From: FEN-1099 sp964511015 | Lineage (GTDB): Bacteria > Lernaellota > Lernaellaia > Lernaellales > Lernaellaceae | Direction of reading: 5' to 3' | NCBI GenBank assembly: GCA_964511015.1 | Contig: CAZEDX010000013.1 | Location: 1-64,000 of the forward strand | DNA length: 64,000 nucleotides | In this document: positions 28,879-37,549 of the stretch, one piece after another | Layout: each line of letters opens with the position of its first letter | Numbering within the stretch: the stretch's first letter is position 1 | The notes under the pieces: generated by a model | The model's input: only the letters and a program-made list of their open reading frames with translations | Database searches by the model: none | What the model was told of the DNA's origin: nothing | Position numbers and translations under genes: made by a program

Positions 28879-30666
28879 TTAGGGGCAGTTCGGTAATGCC
28901 TTAGCCGCGCTTTTCAGCCAGACCGGATCGGCTTTTTGGCGCATTACCGCCAACGAGTTGCGACACTTTTCGCCATCGCCCACCGCGGCGTGGGCTGAAG
29001 CTGTGGTCAACCACAGGCGCGGGTCGTCCGGACAATGGACGAGCCATTCTTTCAAACAGGCGGGAATCTCGCCACGCCGGGTAAAACAGTAGAAGTTCCA
29101 GGCGGCGCAGTCGTTCGGATGGACCTTCAGCCAGCCGGCCAGGACTTCGCGGGCAAAACCCGGGTCTGGCCCCGCGCAGACACGCGCGAGATCCAGCAGC
29201 CAAGTGCGATCCGGCGGGAATCGTTCGTGATTGCGCTTGAGGAGTGTACACGCCTGCGCGACACGACCGCTCGATTCCAGCGCATGGGCGTAGTTGCTGA
29301 CATAGAAAGCTCTCTCACCTCCAACCTTTCGTGCCAACCGCCACGCAATCCCGTGTGCCTCAAGCGCACGCTCGTTATTGCCGACTTGAAGCAAGGCGGC
29401 GCCATAGTTGGTCCAGCTAACGGTGTCTTGAGGCTGCCGAAGTGTCGCGTTCGACCACAGCGTCAGGTTGTTGCGCCATATCTGGGCATACGAAGAGGCG
29501 CCGACGAACCAGATCCCGGCGACAACCGATAACGGAAGAAGTCCCCAAACCGGTCGCCGGGCAAAAAACAAACTCCCCAGCAACGGCAGCAGACCGACCA
29601 GCGGCAACGCCAGGTAGCGGTCGGCGTAAGGGATCCAGAAAGGCATCAATACATGGCTCACCGGCAACAGGGCGAGCAATACGAGTAACACCCCCACAGA
29701 CCAGCGCCACCGCCGGAACACACCAACGACAGCAGCAATGACAACAAGTAACAGTGCGCTGAGCCCCACCAAGCTTGTTGCAAACGGCGGCTGGACAAAA
29801 AAGTAGGATGGCGAGAGGTCTTGCCAATCCGGCGCCATGCCGACGTGAATGTAGCGCCAGAAGATCGAGCTGAACGCCCAGAGCCCCATCCCCGCCGAGG
29901 GGCGGATCGGATCGGCCGCGCCGGGAAATCGTGGGAAGGCCGCCAACCACAAGACGACGAATACCGCCGCGACCGCTACCTCGGGCGCCACCGCGCACGC
30001 AGCCTTTTTCCAAGAGTCGCCATGCGTATAACGCCAGGCGAAAAGAACGGCGGGCCAGACAACACACCATTCGAGCGTCAGACAGCCGAGTAACAAGAAG
30101 AGAGGCGACAACCAGCGGCAGGCGCGTCGTGCGTCCGTAGTGGAGAGCCAACACCATGTCGCCACTAACAAGAGCAGCACACTGAGAATCTGCTCGCGGT
30201 TGGAAGGTACGGTAGCGGTTTCGATCAGCGCCGGATGCAGCACGTACAACAGAGCCGATGACGCGCCGACCTCTTCTTGTTTCGGCAAGGCTCGGAACAA
30301 AACCAAACCCAACAGCCACGCGGCGAGTACCTGGATCGCCAGATTGGTGAAGGTGAATCCCCGCACCGAACGGCCCCAGAGAGCGTAATCCATGATGTAG
30401 GTTGCGGTCACGACCGGCCGATAGCTCTGTTCGCCCGATTGCACGAGGTAATCGCGTCCCCAAAGCCGGAGCAGATTCGCTGGGTGGGTAATGAAGTCGT
30501 TGTGTGCGATGACCAACAGGTCATCGTAGACCCAATCACGCTCGCTGGCCGGGCGGCGGCCATGAATTGCCCAACTCGCCAGCGCGAGCGCAAGCAGCAA
30601 CAACAAGGCTATGATGAGGCGTTTGAACACGGTGGCATCGTAACGCGACGGCGTTTCTCGGTGCAA
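28879..30666 (-). CDS. GT-C-like polytopic membrane protein with C-terminal TPR region (TMTC-like)
   Basis: The 595-residue protein has an N-terminal anchor (~15-33), then WVYDDLLVIAHNDFI with an acidic YDD in the first extracytoplasmic loop. RPVVTATYIMDYALWG and about ten further helices run to ~400. A TPR-like soluble part (~410-595) contains SWTNYGAALLQVGNNERALE. The layout matches eukaryotic TMTC and bacterial GT-C O-mannosyltransferase-like proteins, suggesting lipid-linked sugar transfer on the outer face of the membrane. It is divergent from the next glycosyltransferase. An in-frame GTG at 30630 is an alternative start. Confidence 0.75.
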   Translation of the reverse strand: MHRETPSRYDATVFKRLIIALLLLLALALASWAIHGRRPASERDWVYDDLLVIAHNDFITHPANLLRLWGRDYLVQSGEQSYRPVVTATYIMDYALWGRSVRGFTFTNLAIQVLAAWLLGLVLFRALPKQEEVGASSALLYVLHPALIETATVPSNREQILSVLLLLVATWCWLSTTDARRACRWLSPLFLLLGCLTLEWCVVWPAVLFAWRYTHGDSWKKAACAVAPEVAVAAVFVVLWLAAFPRFPGAADPIRPSAGMGLWAFSSIFWRYIHVGMAPDWQDLSPSYFFVQPPFATSLVGLSALLLVVIAAVVGVFRRWRWSVGVLLVLLALLPVSHVLMPFWIPYADRYLALPLVGLLPLLGSLFFARRPVWGLLPLSVVAGIWFVGASSYAQIWRNNLTLWSNATLRQPQDTVSWTNYGAALLQVGNNERALEAHGIAWRLARKVGGERAFYVSNYAHALESSGRVAQACTLLKRNHERFPPDRTWLLDLARVCAGPDPGFAREVLAGWLKVHPNDCAAWNFYCFTRRGEIPACLKEWLVHCPDDPRLWLTTASAHAAVGDGEKCRNSLAVMRQKADPVWLKSAAKALPNCP

Positions 30667-30726
30667 CCGATTGGCTGTTGCGATCGCTTGACACGGCCAA
30701 CAACATCGCTGAGCGTAGAAACGAAC

Positions 30727-32313
30727 ATGAATCTCGCGCCTGCTTCTCGTCGCTACCGATATCCGGTCTTGGCCGGCGCGGTCGCGCTATACTTGGCCTC
30801 ACGCCTGTCGACCCTGCTGGCGTTGCCGATCTTCAACGACGAAGCCTACTACCTTCGCATGGCCCAGCTTGTGCGGCAGGGCGATTGGCTGGTCACGTTC
30901 GAGTGGGAAAATCTGAAGGCGCTGTATGTTTGGCTGCTGGCACTGGCCTGGCCGCTAACGGCCGATCCGCTGGTTGCCGGCCGGCTGCTGTCAATCGTGT
31001 TTGGCCTGGTCACCCTGGTGGCTTTCTATCAAATGGCCTACCACCAGGGTGGATGGCGCCCCGCCGCGCTGTTCGCCGTACTCTATTTAATTTCACCGTT
31101 CATGCTGCTGCATGAGCGGATGGCCTTGTACGATCCGCTAACCATGGCACTGGCGACCGGCGCGTTCTGGTTCGCGCCGCATGTGGTGCGAAACGACGGT
31201 TACCGCGCCGCCGTGTTCTTCGGCGTGTTCGGTGGCTTGGGGCTGCTGAACAAAGAGATCGCCTATCTCACCTTGGCTTTCCCGCTAGCCTTCTTGGCGG
31301 CCGATTGGTGGCACGGCGAAGCCATTGCCTGGTCGAAAGTCGTCCGCCGGTTGGCATACGGTTGGCTGGTTGCCGGACTCATCTTGTTTCTCGGCGCAGC
31401 GTTTCCGCTGACTCGTCTCGGTGTCGGCCTGTTCCACAACGTTCACCATCTGGCCGCTGCGGAAGGCATTACCGCTCAATGGGCGATCAATGTTCAACGG
31501 CTAAGCGGTGTGTACTGGACTTACCTTGGGCCGGGGCTGATTCTCCTCGCAACCGTCCAACTTGGCCGCGGCCTGGCGCGTAAATCTGTCTGGGCGCTGG
31601 CAACCACACTATGTTGGCTCGGACCGAGTCTAGTCTTTCTGCTGCTCGCGCACCGCTTCTTCGCGCGCTACCTGCTCTTTCTTTTTCCGATCTTATTTCT
31701 CTCGGTTGTTGATCTGCTCGGTTCAATCGCTTCGCCGGACAAGCCGTCGGCAAAGCGCTGGCGAGGTTTGGTGACAGCAATCATCTTGCTCGCCGCGTTG
31801 TGGCCGGCGCGTCTTGCGACACAGATCCTCGTCGACCCGGCACAGGCCAGATTGTGGCCGCCGGATCGCGAGCAGTACGTGACGGACTGGCCGGCCGGCT
31901 ACGGCGCACGCGAAATGCTGGCGCGCCTGAAGCTGGAAGCACAGCAGGGGCCGCTTACGGTCTTCACCGGTCCGATCGACGGCTTTCCGAAAGACTTCCT
32001 GAACGTCTATGCCGCCGGGCTGCCGAACATTCAGGTCCGCGTGGCCGCCTGGTCGCAGGATCAACCGGTGCTTTTCTTTCTCCAGCAGACCGAACCGTTC
32101 TATTACCGGCCCGAACCATATTTGCGCCATGAGCCACCGGTGGTTCTCGATACAAGCACGATTCGCCGCGCGGTATACGTGCTCGATCTACCGCAGGTCA
32201 AACTAAATTCGTTTGTCGCGTTGAATCCGGAGGCCCGGTTGCTGTTTGAGGCCGTCAAGCCGGGTGGTCGGTCGCGTTTTGTGATTGTGGAATTGCCGTT
32301 GCCGCCGAAATGA
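30727..32313 (+). CDS. PMT/ArnT-like family 39 glycosyltransferase
   Basis: This is a 528-residue polytopic GT-C enzyme that probably transfers a sugar from a polyprenyl-phosphate donor to lipid A, protein or a glycan on the periplasmic side. The catalytic acidic pair is in PIFNDEAYYLRMAQLVRQGD (residues ~35-55), followed by WENLKALYVWLLA and roughly ten helices to ~390. A periplasmic C-terminal domain follows. ATG 30727 is used, although the frame is open much further upstream as an antisense shadow. The GT2 gene 40 bases downstream can supply the polyprenyl-phosphate sugar donor. Confidence 0.87.
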   Translation: MNLAPASRRYRYPVLAGAVALYLASRLSTLLALPIFNDEAYYLRMAQLVRQGDWLVTFEWENLKALYVWLLALAWPLTADPLVAGRLLSIVFGLVTLVAFYQMAYHQGGWRPAALFAVLYLISPFMLLHERMALYDPLTMALATGAFWFAPHVVRNDGYRAAVFFGVFGGLGLLNKEIAYLTLAFPLAFLAADWWHGEAIAWSKVVRRLAYGWLVAGLILFLGAAFPLTRLGVGLFHNVHHLAAAEGITAQWAINVQRLSGVYWTYLGPGLILLATVQLGRGLARKSVWALATTLCWLGPSLVFLLLAHRFFARYLLFLFPILFLSVVDLLGSIASPDKPSAKRWRGLVTAIILLAALWPARLATQILVDPAQARLWPPDREQYVTDWPAGYGAREMLARLKLEAQQGPLTVFTGPIDGFPKDFLNVYAAGLPNIQVRVAAWSQDQPVLFFLQQTEPFYYRPEPYLRHEPPVVLDTSTIRRAVYVLDLPQVKLNSFVALNPEARLLFEAVKPGGRSRFVIVELPLPPK

Positions 32314-32353
32314 GCTATGCAGAGAAGGTAATTGCCGAAACGGTGAATTGCTT

Positions 32354-33329
32354 ATGGAACAGCCGAGCCGGCCGCTGATTTCGCTGGTGGTCCCGTGTTT
32401 CAACGAAGCGGAGGTCTTTCCTCGCTTGCGGCGCGAACTGACCGCGCTGGCCGACCGCCTGCAGAGCAGGTATGCCTTCGAGTTCGTGCTGGTCGACGAC
32501 GGTAGCCGCGACTCGACCTGGGCGCAGATTACGGACTTCGCCAAGGCGGACCCGCGCGTGGCCGGGATCTCGCTCTCGCGCAATTTCGGTCACCAGATGG
32601 CGCTGACCTGCGGCTACGATCTGGCCGGCGGCGACGCGGTGGTCTGTCTCGACGCCGATCTGCAGGATCCGCCGGAAATCGTGCCGCAGATGATCGAAAA
32701 GTGGGAGCAGGGCGCCGATATCGTCTACGGCGTGCGCAACCACCGCCAAGGCGAATCGGCCTTCAAGCTCTGGACCGCAGCGGCGTTCTATCGCTTGTTC
32801 CAACGTTACGGCCAATCCAATGCGCCGGTCNNNNNNNNNNGATGCCGGCGATTTCCGGCTAATGAGCCGCCGCGCGGTCGAAGCGTTTCGACAACTGCAC
32901 GAACAACACCGCTATGTGCGGGGCATGGTGGGTTGGCTCGGCTACGAGACGGCCACAGTGAGCTACGAACGCCAGCCGCGCACGGCCGGTACGACCAAGT
33001 ACCCGCTGGCGCGCATGCTCGCCTTCGCCAGTGACGCGCTAGTGTCGTTTAGTTCGTTCCCGTTGCGCCTGGCATACTACCTGGCGTTCCTTTCTTCGGC
33101 GACGGTGCTCGGCTACCTGCTCTACACGCTCGCCAAGTACCTGCTGTTCGGCACGGAACTGGTGCGCGGTTGGACTAGCCTGATTCTGGCCATCGCCATC
33201 TTCGGTTTCTCTACGCTGGTGTCGCTGGGCATTATTGGGGAATACGTCGGCCGCTTGTACGAGCAGTCCAAAAATCGCCCGCTCTATCTGATTCGCGAAG
33301 TGGCTGGGCGGCGTCCGGCGAAGAACTGA
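32354..33329 (+). CDS. Polyprenyl-phosphate glycosyltransferase (GT2, DPM1/GtrB-like), broken by assembly gap
   Basis: This type makes polyprenyl-phosphate-linked sugars used by GT-C enzymes such as the preceding gene. The GT2 fold is clear: SLVVPCFNEAEV, VDDGSRDSTW, SRNFGHQMALTCG and CLDADLQDPPE. After the gap come DAGDFRLMSRRAV, an amphipathic region and two membrane helices (~70-95 and ~105-140 of the second part). Ten N at 32831-32840 interrupt it just before the catalytic acidic motif, and the frame changes across the gap, so the missing length is not 10 bases modulo 3. ATG 32354 begins MEQPSRPLISLVV. Confidence 0.88.
32831..32840. other. Assembly gap (10 N)
   Basis: Ten N lie inside the GT2 gene. 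Flanking reading frames disagree, so this is a placeholder length. Confidence 0.99.
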
Positions 33330-33341
33330 CGCGGAATCCGC

Positions 33342-34895
33342 CTAGAACCGTGCCTGCATGAGCAAAGAAAACCCCAAGATGTGGGTCACGTTGTAGTCGT
33401 CGAACACGCGTTTGGCGATGCCTTCCTCATCGTCGATATACTTGGTGCGGTTGTTGTCGATCGTGTAGTCGACTTCGCCCAGCAAGCCGAAGCCGTCGGC
33501 CAGATCGAGCCGGATGGTCGGCTTGATCGTCACGATGTCGAAGGCATTTTCACCGGCCGGCAGAATTTCCATGTCACCCACGTCGCGCACCACGATGATG
33601 TTCTGGTCAGTCGCCGCGTCGGGAATATCGGTCGGACCCTGATAGGTCGCCGGGCGTTTGTAGCCGCCGACCAGGCCGAGGGTCAGGTGCGCGCTGGGAA
33701 AGAAGTAGTCCACGCCGCCGGCGACGAAGAACTCGTCCGTCGTGGTCGCGTCGTCCGGGTACGCGTAGTAAGGCGCCAGGCCGGGCACGTCGAACAGAAT
33801 GTAGGAAAGCTGGCGGTACACTGCATCGGCATGGAAGCGCCAGTTGCGGTACTTGAAGCGCAGGCTCAGGTTGCTTGCCATCGCCGGCTCGTACATCACC
33901 GTGGTCGGATCGTCCCACGCGAGCATCTGTTGTTCACGGTAGGTCGCCTCCAGCGATACGCGATGCGAGAAGCTGTCGTCGTACTGTTCGGGCGCCAGCG
34001 CTTGCCGCACGGAGTCCATGTCATTGCGGTACAGCCGGAAGTCGACGCTTTCGCCGATCGGCATGCCGGAACGCCACGTCAACCGCGTCGACGCACCGTG
34101 CGCATCGATCGGTTTGTCGGTGATTTCTTCCGCCACCGTTTGCGGCGGGAAGGGGCCTTTCTGGAACAAGCCGCCGTTGGCTTCCCACATGACGGTATGC
34201 GAAAAGTCGAGGCCCAGGCCGGCCAGGAAGCCGTAGTAGGTGTCAACTTCGTTGATCTGCTGATTGAGCAAACGGGCCGCCTTCACGCCGCCGTAAAGGT
34301 AGCCGCCCAAGGTGGCCGAATCGGCCGTGCCGAAATCCCAACGCAGCTTCATGCCGGGCACGGGTTGGGTGTTGGTCGGCCAGGTAACGTTGCCGCCCCA
34401 CGACAGATCGTAGGCGTAGCCAAGCCGGAAGCGGTCGGAATTGACCGGAAAGAGCGTTAGCCCCAACCGGTCACCACGCATCGTCGCGGCGTCGAAGTAG
34501 TAGTTCAAATTGATATACGAACCGTCGTCGCCGAGCTGCGTTTCGTTTTCCCAGGTGACTTCGTCGGTGACGTTTTCGAGCTGGATCACCAGGGCCGCCT
34601 CGAGTTCGAGGTGGGGGAAGTAGCTGTTCAGGCGCTTGTACAGCACCAGATGGGCCAGCGTCTCGTAACCGGTGGCGGAGCGGTCGAGATTGTCGAAAAA
34701 GGCCTGGTTGCCGGTGTAGTGGAAGCCGGTGCCGGGCGAGCGGTCTGCCGCGCCGGCCAACAGGTTGTCATCGGAGATGGCGAAGGTGACCCACGTATCC
34801 ATGAAATCGCCCGCCTGGGCCGCAACGGCCGCGCCGCAAATCAACGCCGTCAACACAAAGGCAACACCAAGCCTTTTCACCGGAACCCCCATCAC
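33342..34895 (-). CDS. Putative outer membrane beta-barrel protein
   Basis: The 517-residue protein has a signal peptide (MMGVPVKRLGVAFVLTALIC... cleaved near AAQA-GDF) and then many alternating hydrophobic/polar strands. Examples are RLGYAYDLSWGG, SLRFKYRNWRFHADAVYR and HILGFSLLMQARF. It ends in Phe, the usual BAM recognition residue. The strand count looks like a 14-18 stranded barrel. No family is recognised. It is the last gene of a minus-strand run with two lipoproteins and a 5'-nucleotidase, so uptake or export for that system is an attractive guess. Confidence 0.75.
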   Translation of the reverse strand: MMGVPVKRLGVAFVLTALICGAAVAAQAGDFMDTWVTFAISDDNLLAGAADRSPGTGFHYTGNQAFFDNLDRSATGYETLAHLVLYKRLNSYFPHLELEAALVIQLENVTDEVTWENETQLGDDGSYINLNYYFDAATMRGDRLGLTLFPVNSDRFRLGYAYDLSWGGNVTWPTNTQPVPGMKLRWDFGTADSATLGGYLYGGVKAARLLNQQINEVDTYYGFLAGLGLDFSHTVMWEANGGLFQKGPFPPQTVAEEITDKPIDAHGASTRLTWRSGMPIGESVDFRLYRNDMDSVRQALAPEQYDDSFSHRVSLEATYREQQMLAWDDPTTVMYEPAMASNLSLRFKYRNWRFHADAVYRQLSYILFDVPGLAPYYAYPDDATTTDEFFVAGGVDYFFPSAHLTLGLVGGYKRPATYQGPTDIPDAATDQNIIVVRDVGDMEILPAGENAFDIVTIKPTIRLDLADGFGLLGEVDYTIDNNRTKYIDDEEGIAKRVFDDYNVTHILGFSLLMQARF

Positions 34896-34903
34896 AAAGC
34901 AAC

Positions 34904-34926
34904 GGGGCGGCCGTGCCGACCGCCCC
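34904..34926 (-). terminator. Hairpin between lipoprotein and barrel genes
   Basis: A GGGGCGG/CCGCCCC stem (34904-34910 and 34920-34926) with a 9-base loop is followed on the minus strand by GTTGCTTTG. It is a weak terminator or processing stem that could lower expression of the barrel gene relative to the lipoproteins. Confidence 0.45.
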
Positions 34927-34940
34927 GAGCGCCTGTTCGT

Positions 34941-36455
34941 TTATTCCGACGCCACCGCATCCGACGCGCTGCGCGGCTGAATGCGGTAGTCCACGTGTCC
35001 CGACCCGTCGTTGCTGTTCTGCGACAGCGGGCCTTGAATGTAGTCGAAGGTGTCGGACACCGATGCGCCGATGTCGTAGAACCAGTCGTCGACACGCACG
35101 TTGTCCTCGTCCAACGTGGAGCAAGTAATGGCCGCGATCCAGTACACGCCCGAGCCGGCGTTCCTGGTGACGACCACGTCGCTCACCTTTACCAGCACGC
35201 CTTCGTAAGGTTCGGGGTCGTCGCCTTCCCAGCCGCCGAAGAACGCAGCCGTGCCGACGTACGGATCCGGCACATCGCCGCCGCTCGACACTACTTCGAT
35301 GTCGCTTTCGGAGGTGACTTTGATTTCGTCCATCAGGTTGTATTCGTCGACCGTGCCGGTCACGTTGATCACGTCGCCGACGGAGACATCCACGGCCTTG
35401 CCCGCGCCGATATTCAAAAAGATGTAGATGCCGGAATAGGCCGGTTCGTAGTCGACGCCGGGGGAGGCCTGTTCCTGCACAAAAAATCCCTGGCCGCTCG
35501 TCCGGATGTCGCTGGTTACCACCACATTGCTGATGGTCACCAGGGTGTCTTGCGCGATCGTGCCGTCCTGCACTTCGTAGATGGTCGCTTCGACCGCGTC
35601 GTCGTCGCCGGTGTCATCGTCACCGGTATCGTCGTCGTCGCCGGTATCATCGTCGCTGGTATCGTCATCGTCGCCGCTGCCGGAGGGCTGCCAGTCGCCG
35701 TCGATATCTTCGTTGTCGCGCGGGCACAGCTTGTGACCGTAGAAGTATTCGATCGGGCCGGCGAGATAGTCGAAATGGGTGCCGGCAGGCGGCTCGAAGT
35801 CGGTGCCGTCAGTATAGAAGAACGGCGCCACGACCACCGGGCCGTCGACGATGAAGTTGCCGTAGCCGTCATCGGACGCGGTCACGGAAACATCGGTCAC
35901 GGCGACCAGCACGCCTTCCCACTGTTCGGCGTCTTCGGTGTCGGATTCGAGTTCGCTCGGATCGACCTCGTCCGGTTCGAGCGGATCGGTGTGATCGACC
36001 ACCTCGTAGTCACCGACCGCGGTCAGCACGAGTTCCGACTGGTCATAGAATTCGTCATATTCGCCGGCAATGTTGACCACGTCGCCGACCACTGGGTTGA
36101 TCTCGCCTGATGCTTCGCCGGTGACGTAGACGTAAATGCCGCTATACGGGCCCTGGTCGGCTTCCTCGACGAAGAAACCGGTAGCGCCTTCCGCCAACTG
36201 GCTGGTCACAATGACCTGGCTCAGTTGCACACGGGTGCCGGCCTCGACCTCGCCTTGCTGCAGGTCATAGATGGTGGCTTCTTCGCCCGGACCGGCGTCG
36301 TCATCGCCGGAATCGTCGTCATCGTCGTCGTCGCCGCTGTCGTCATCACCGCTGTCGTCGTCATCACCGTTGTCGGTGACCGCGCAGGCTTCAAGCCCGC
36401 CCAACGTCAATAGGGCCAATACCAGAAGCAGGATGCTGATCAGTCTGGACCTCAT
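34941..36455 (-). CDS. Lipoprotein with two YhcR-type OB-fold domains and Asp-rich linkers
   Basis: The 504-residue protein has a signal peptide and lipobox LEAC (Cys24; Glu at -2 is unusual). An Asp-rich spacer (31-53) follows, then OB-fold domain 1 (~60-250, starting ATIYDLQQGEVEAGTRVQLS and containing GFFVEE, YSGIYVYV and VGDVVNIAG). A second Asp-rich linker (~258-286) leads to OB-fold domain 2 (~287-495: ATIYEVQDGT, GFFVQEQ, YSGIYIFL, VGDVINVTG). These motifs match the OB-fold domains found in the extracellular nuclease YhcR and relatives. No nuclease domain is present. ATG 36455 follows GGAGGG. It lies 20 bases after the next lipoprotein gene. Confidence 0.82.
   Translation of the reverse strand: MRSRLISILLLVLALLTLGGLEACAVTDNGDDDDSGDDDSGDDDDDDDSGDDDAGPGEEATIYDLQQGEVEAGTRVQLSQVIVTSQLAEGATGFFVEEADQGPYSGIYVYVTGEASGEINPVVGDVVNIAGEYDEFYDQSELVLTAVGDYEVVDHTDPLEPDEVDPSELESDTEDAEQWEGVLVAVTDVSVTASDDGYGNFIVDGPVVVAPFFYTDGTDFEPPAGTHFDYLAGPIEYFYGHKLCPRDNEDIDGDWQPSGSGDDDDTSDDDTGDDDDTGDDDTGDDDAVEATIYEVQDGTIAQDTLVTISNVVVTSDIRTSGQGFFVQEQASPGVDYEPAYSGIYIFLNIGAGKAVDVSVGDVINVTGTVDEYNLMDEIKVTSESDIEVVSSGGDVPDPYVGTAAFFGGWEGDDPEPYEGVLVKVSDVVVTRNAGSGVYWIAAITCSTLDEDNVRVDDWFYDIGASVSDTFDYIQGPLSQNSNDGSGHVDYRIQPRSASDAVASE
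35599..35674. repeat. GAC/GAT codon repeat encoding the second Asp-rich linker
   Basis: Low-complexity tract of Asp codons spaced by Thr-Gly or Thr-Ser, with a loose 15-18 base period, inside the two-OB-fold lipoprotein gene. Confidence 0.8.
36297..36365. repeat. Asp-codon repeat encoding the post-lipobox spacer
   Basis: Tract of Asp codons broken by Ser-Gly, residues 31-53 of the same lipoprotein. It is an acidic tether between the membrane anchor and the first domain. Confidence 0.8.
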
Positions 36456-36475
36456 TCCCGTCCCTCCTTGTGTCG

Positions 36476-37549
36476 CTATTCGACGTCGGATGCGCGCCGA
36501 GGCACGATCATCCAACTCGGTTCCGCCAGGTAGTGATAGCGCAACGTGCCGATGACATGGTCGAGCGTCTGACCGGTGAGCGAGGGCGGATCGAGCCCCT
36601 CGATGCCGCCGGTTTCGGCCACCAGAATGGCGCCGATCGTGTCGTCACACGTCGCGCTCGGATCGACCAGCACTTTCCACTGGTCGTATTGTTCGTATTG
36701 CTCGTCCATCGGACAGACCACGACACCTTGTACTTCCACCAGGCTCGATTCGAGCGCTTCCATCGCGTTTTCGTCGGCGAGCAACGTTGCGTCGATCAAC
36801 ACCGGGTCGGGTAGGGCCAACTCGCCATCGCCGACCAGGTAGTCGGGGAAACTCAACTCGGTGAAGCCGAAGTACTCCTCGGCCTCGCCGCGCAACGCAG
36901 TGAGATAAGAGCCCTCGACCACGTCGTCCGGGCTGTTGTGCGTGTAGACGTATATGCCGGCGTAGGCGCCGCCGGTTTCGTCAATATCCTGGCAGTAGAA
37001 ACCGTCGCGTTTGATGTTGGTGACCACGGCGCGGCGTTCGGTGAGATTGATTTCGATAAAGTCGCCCGACAGCGGCGAATTCTCGATGTCGTCGGTCCGC
37101 TGCACCTGGGCGATGGTCGGGTGAGCGAAATGCAAAACCGGGCTGGCGCCGGCGGCGAACGTGCCGGCTTCATCCAACCCGCCGGCATCCTCGACCCAAA
37201 TCGTCACATCGCCGTGGCAGCGCTCGATCCAAATCTCTACCCCGTCCGCCCGGCCGTCGGTCACTGCGATGCGGCTGGTCTGGCCTGTCGCCAGGCGGCC
37301 GACCGGCTGCACGGAGATGGCGACGTTGCGGTTGAGCGAACGCACGCGCTTGCCTTCGGCGTCGCGAGCTTCAATATCAAGCACGTAGCGGACCGGTTCC
37401 TCGGGGAAGGCAATGCGGTTGTCTGCGCTGCCGATGTCGCCCTCGACCACCGTCACGGCGAACGAGCTCAAACCGGAATTCTGGCCCACGTTCTGGCTGC
37501 AGGCCAGCAGCAGGAAGAGGGCGAGTAGACACCAACGCTTCTTCATCAT
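36476..37549 (-). CDS. Lipoprotein, single divergent OB-fold-like domain
   Basis: The 357-residue protein has a short signal sequence with lipobox LLLACS (Cys16). Residues ~25-150 look like a beta-sandwich (RYVLDIEARDAEGKRV, DGRADGVEIWIERC). The second half resembles the OB-fold domain of the neighbouring lipoprotein: AVVTNIKRDGFYCQDID, YAGIYVYTHN, SYLTALRGEAEEYFGFTEL, and a shared ending type (VDYRIQPRSASD there, MIVPRRASDVE here). The start codon abuts the stop of the nucleotidase gene (TAGATG), so translation is coupled. Confidence 0.75.
   Translation of the reverse strand: MMKKRWCLLALFLLLACSQNVGQNSGLSSFAVTVVEGDIGSADNRIAFPEEPVRYVLDIEARDAEGKRVRSLNRNVAISVQPVGRLATGQTSRIAVTDGRADGVEIWIERCHGDVTIWVEDAGGLDEAGTFAAGASPVLHFAHPTIAQVQRTDDIENSPLSGDFIEINLTERRAVVTNIKRDGFYCQDIDETGGAYAGIYVYTHNSPDDVVEGSYLTALRGEAEEYFGFTELSFPDYLVGDGELALPDPVLIDATLLADENAMEALESSLVEVQGVVVCPMDEQYEQYDQWKVLVDPSATCDDTIGAILVAETGGIEGLDPPSLTGQTLDHVIGTLRYHYLAEPSWMIVPRRASDVE

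Noticed and set aside
33381..34460. Long plus-strand open frame opposite the beta-barrel gene
   Set aside because: The real gene on the other strand has signal peptide, strand pattern and C-terminal Phe. The antisense product has none.
34611..36110. 499-codon plus-strand frame opposite the OB-fold lipoprotein
   Set aside because: Val/Ile/Ala low-complexity runs are mirror images of Asp codons on the true strand.
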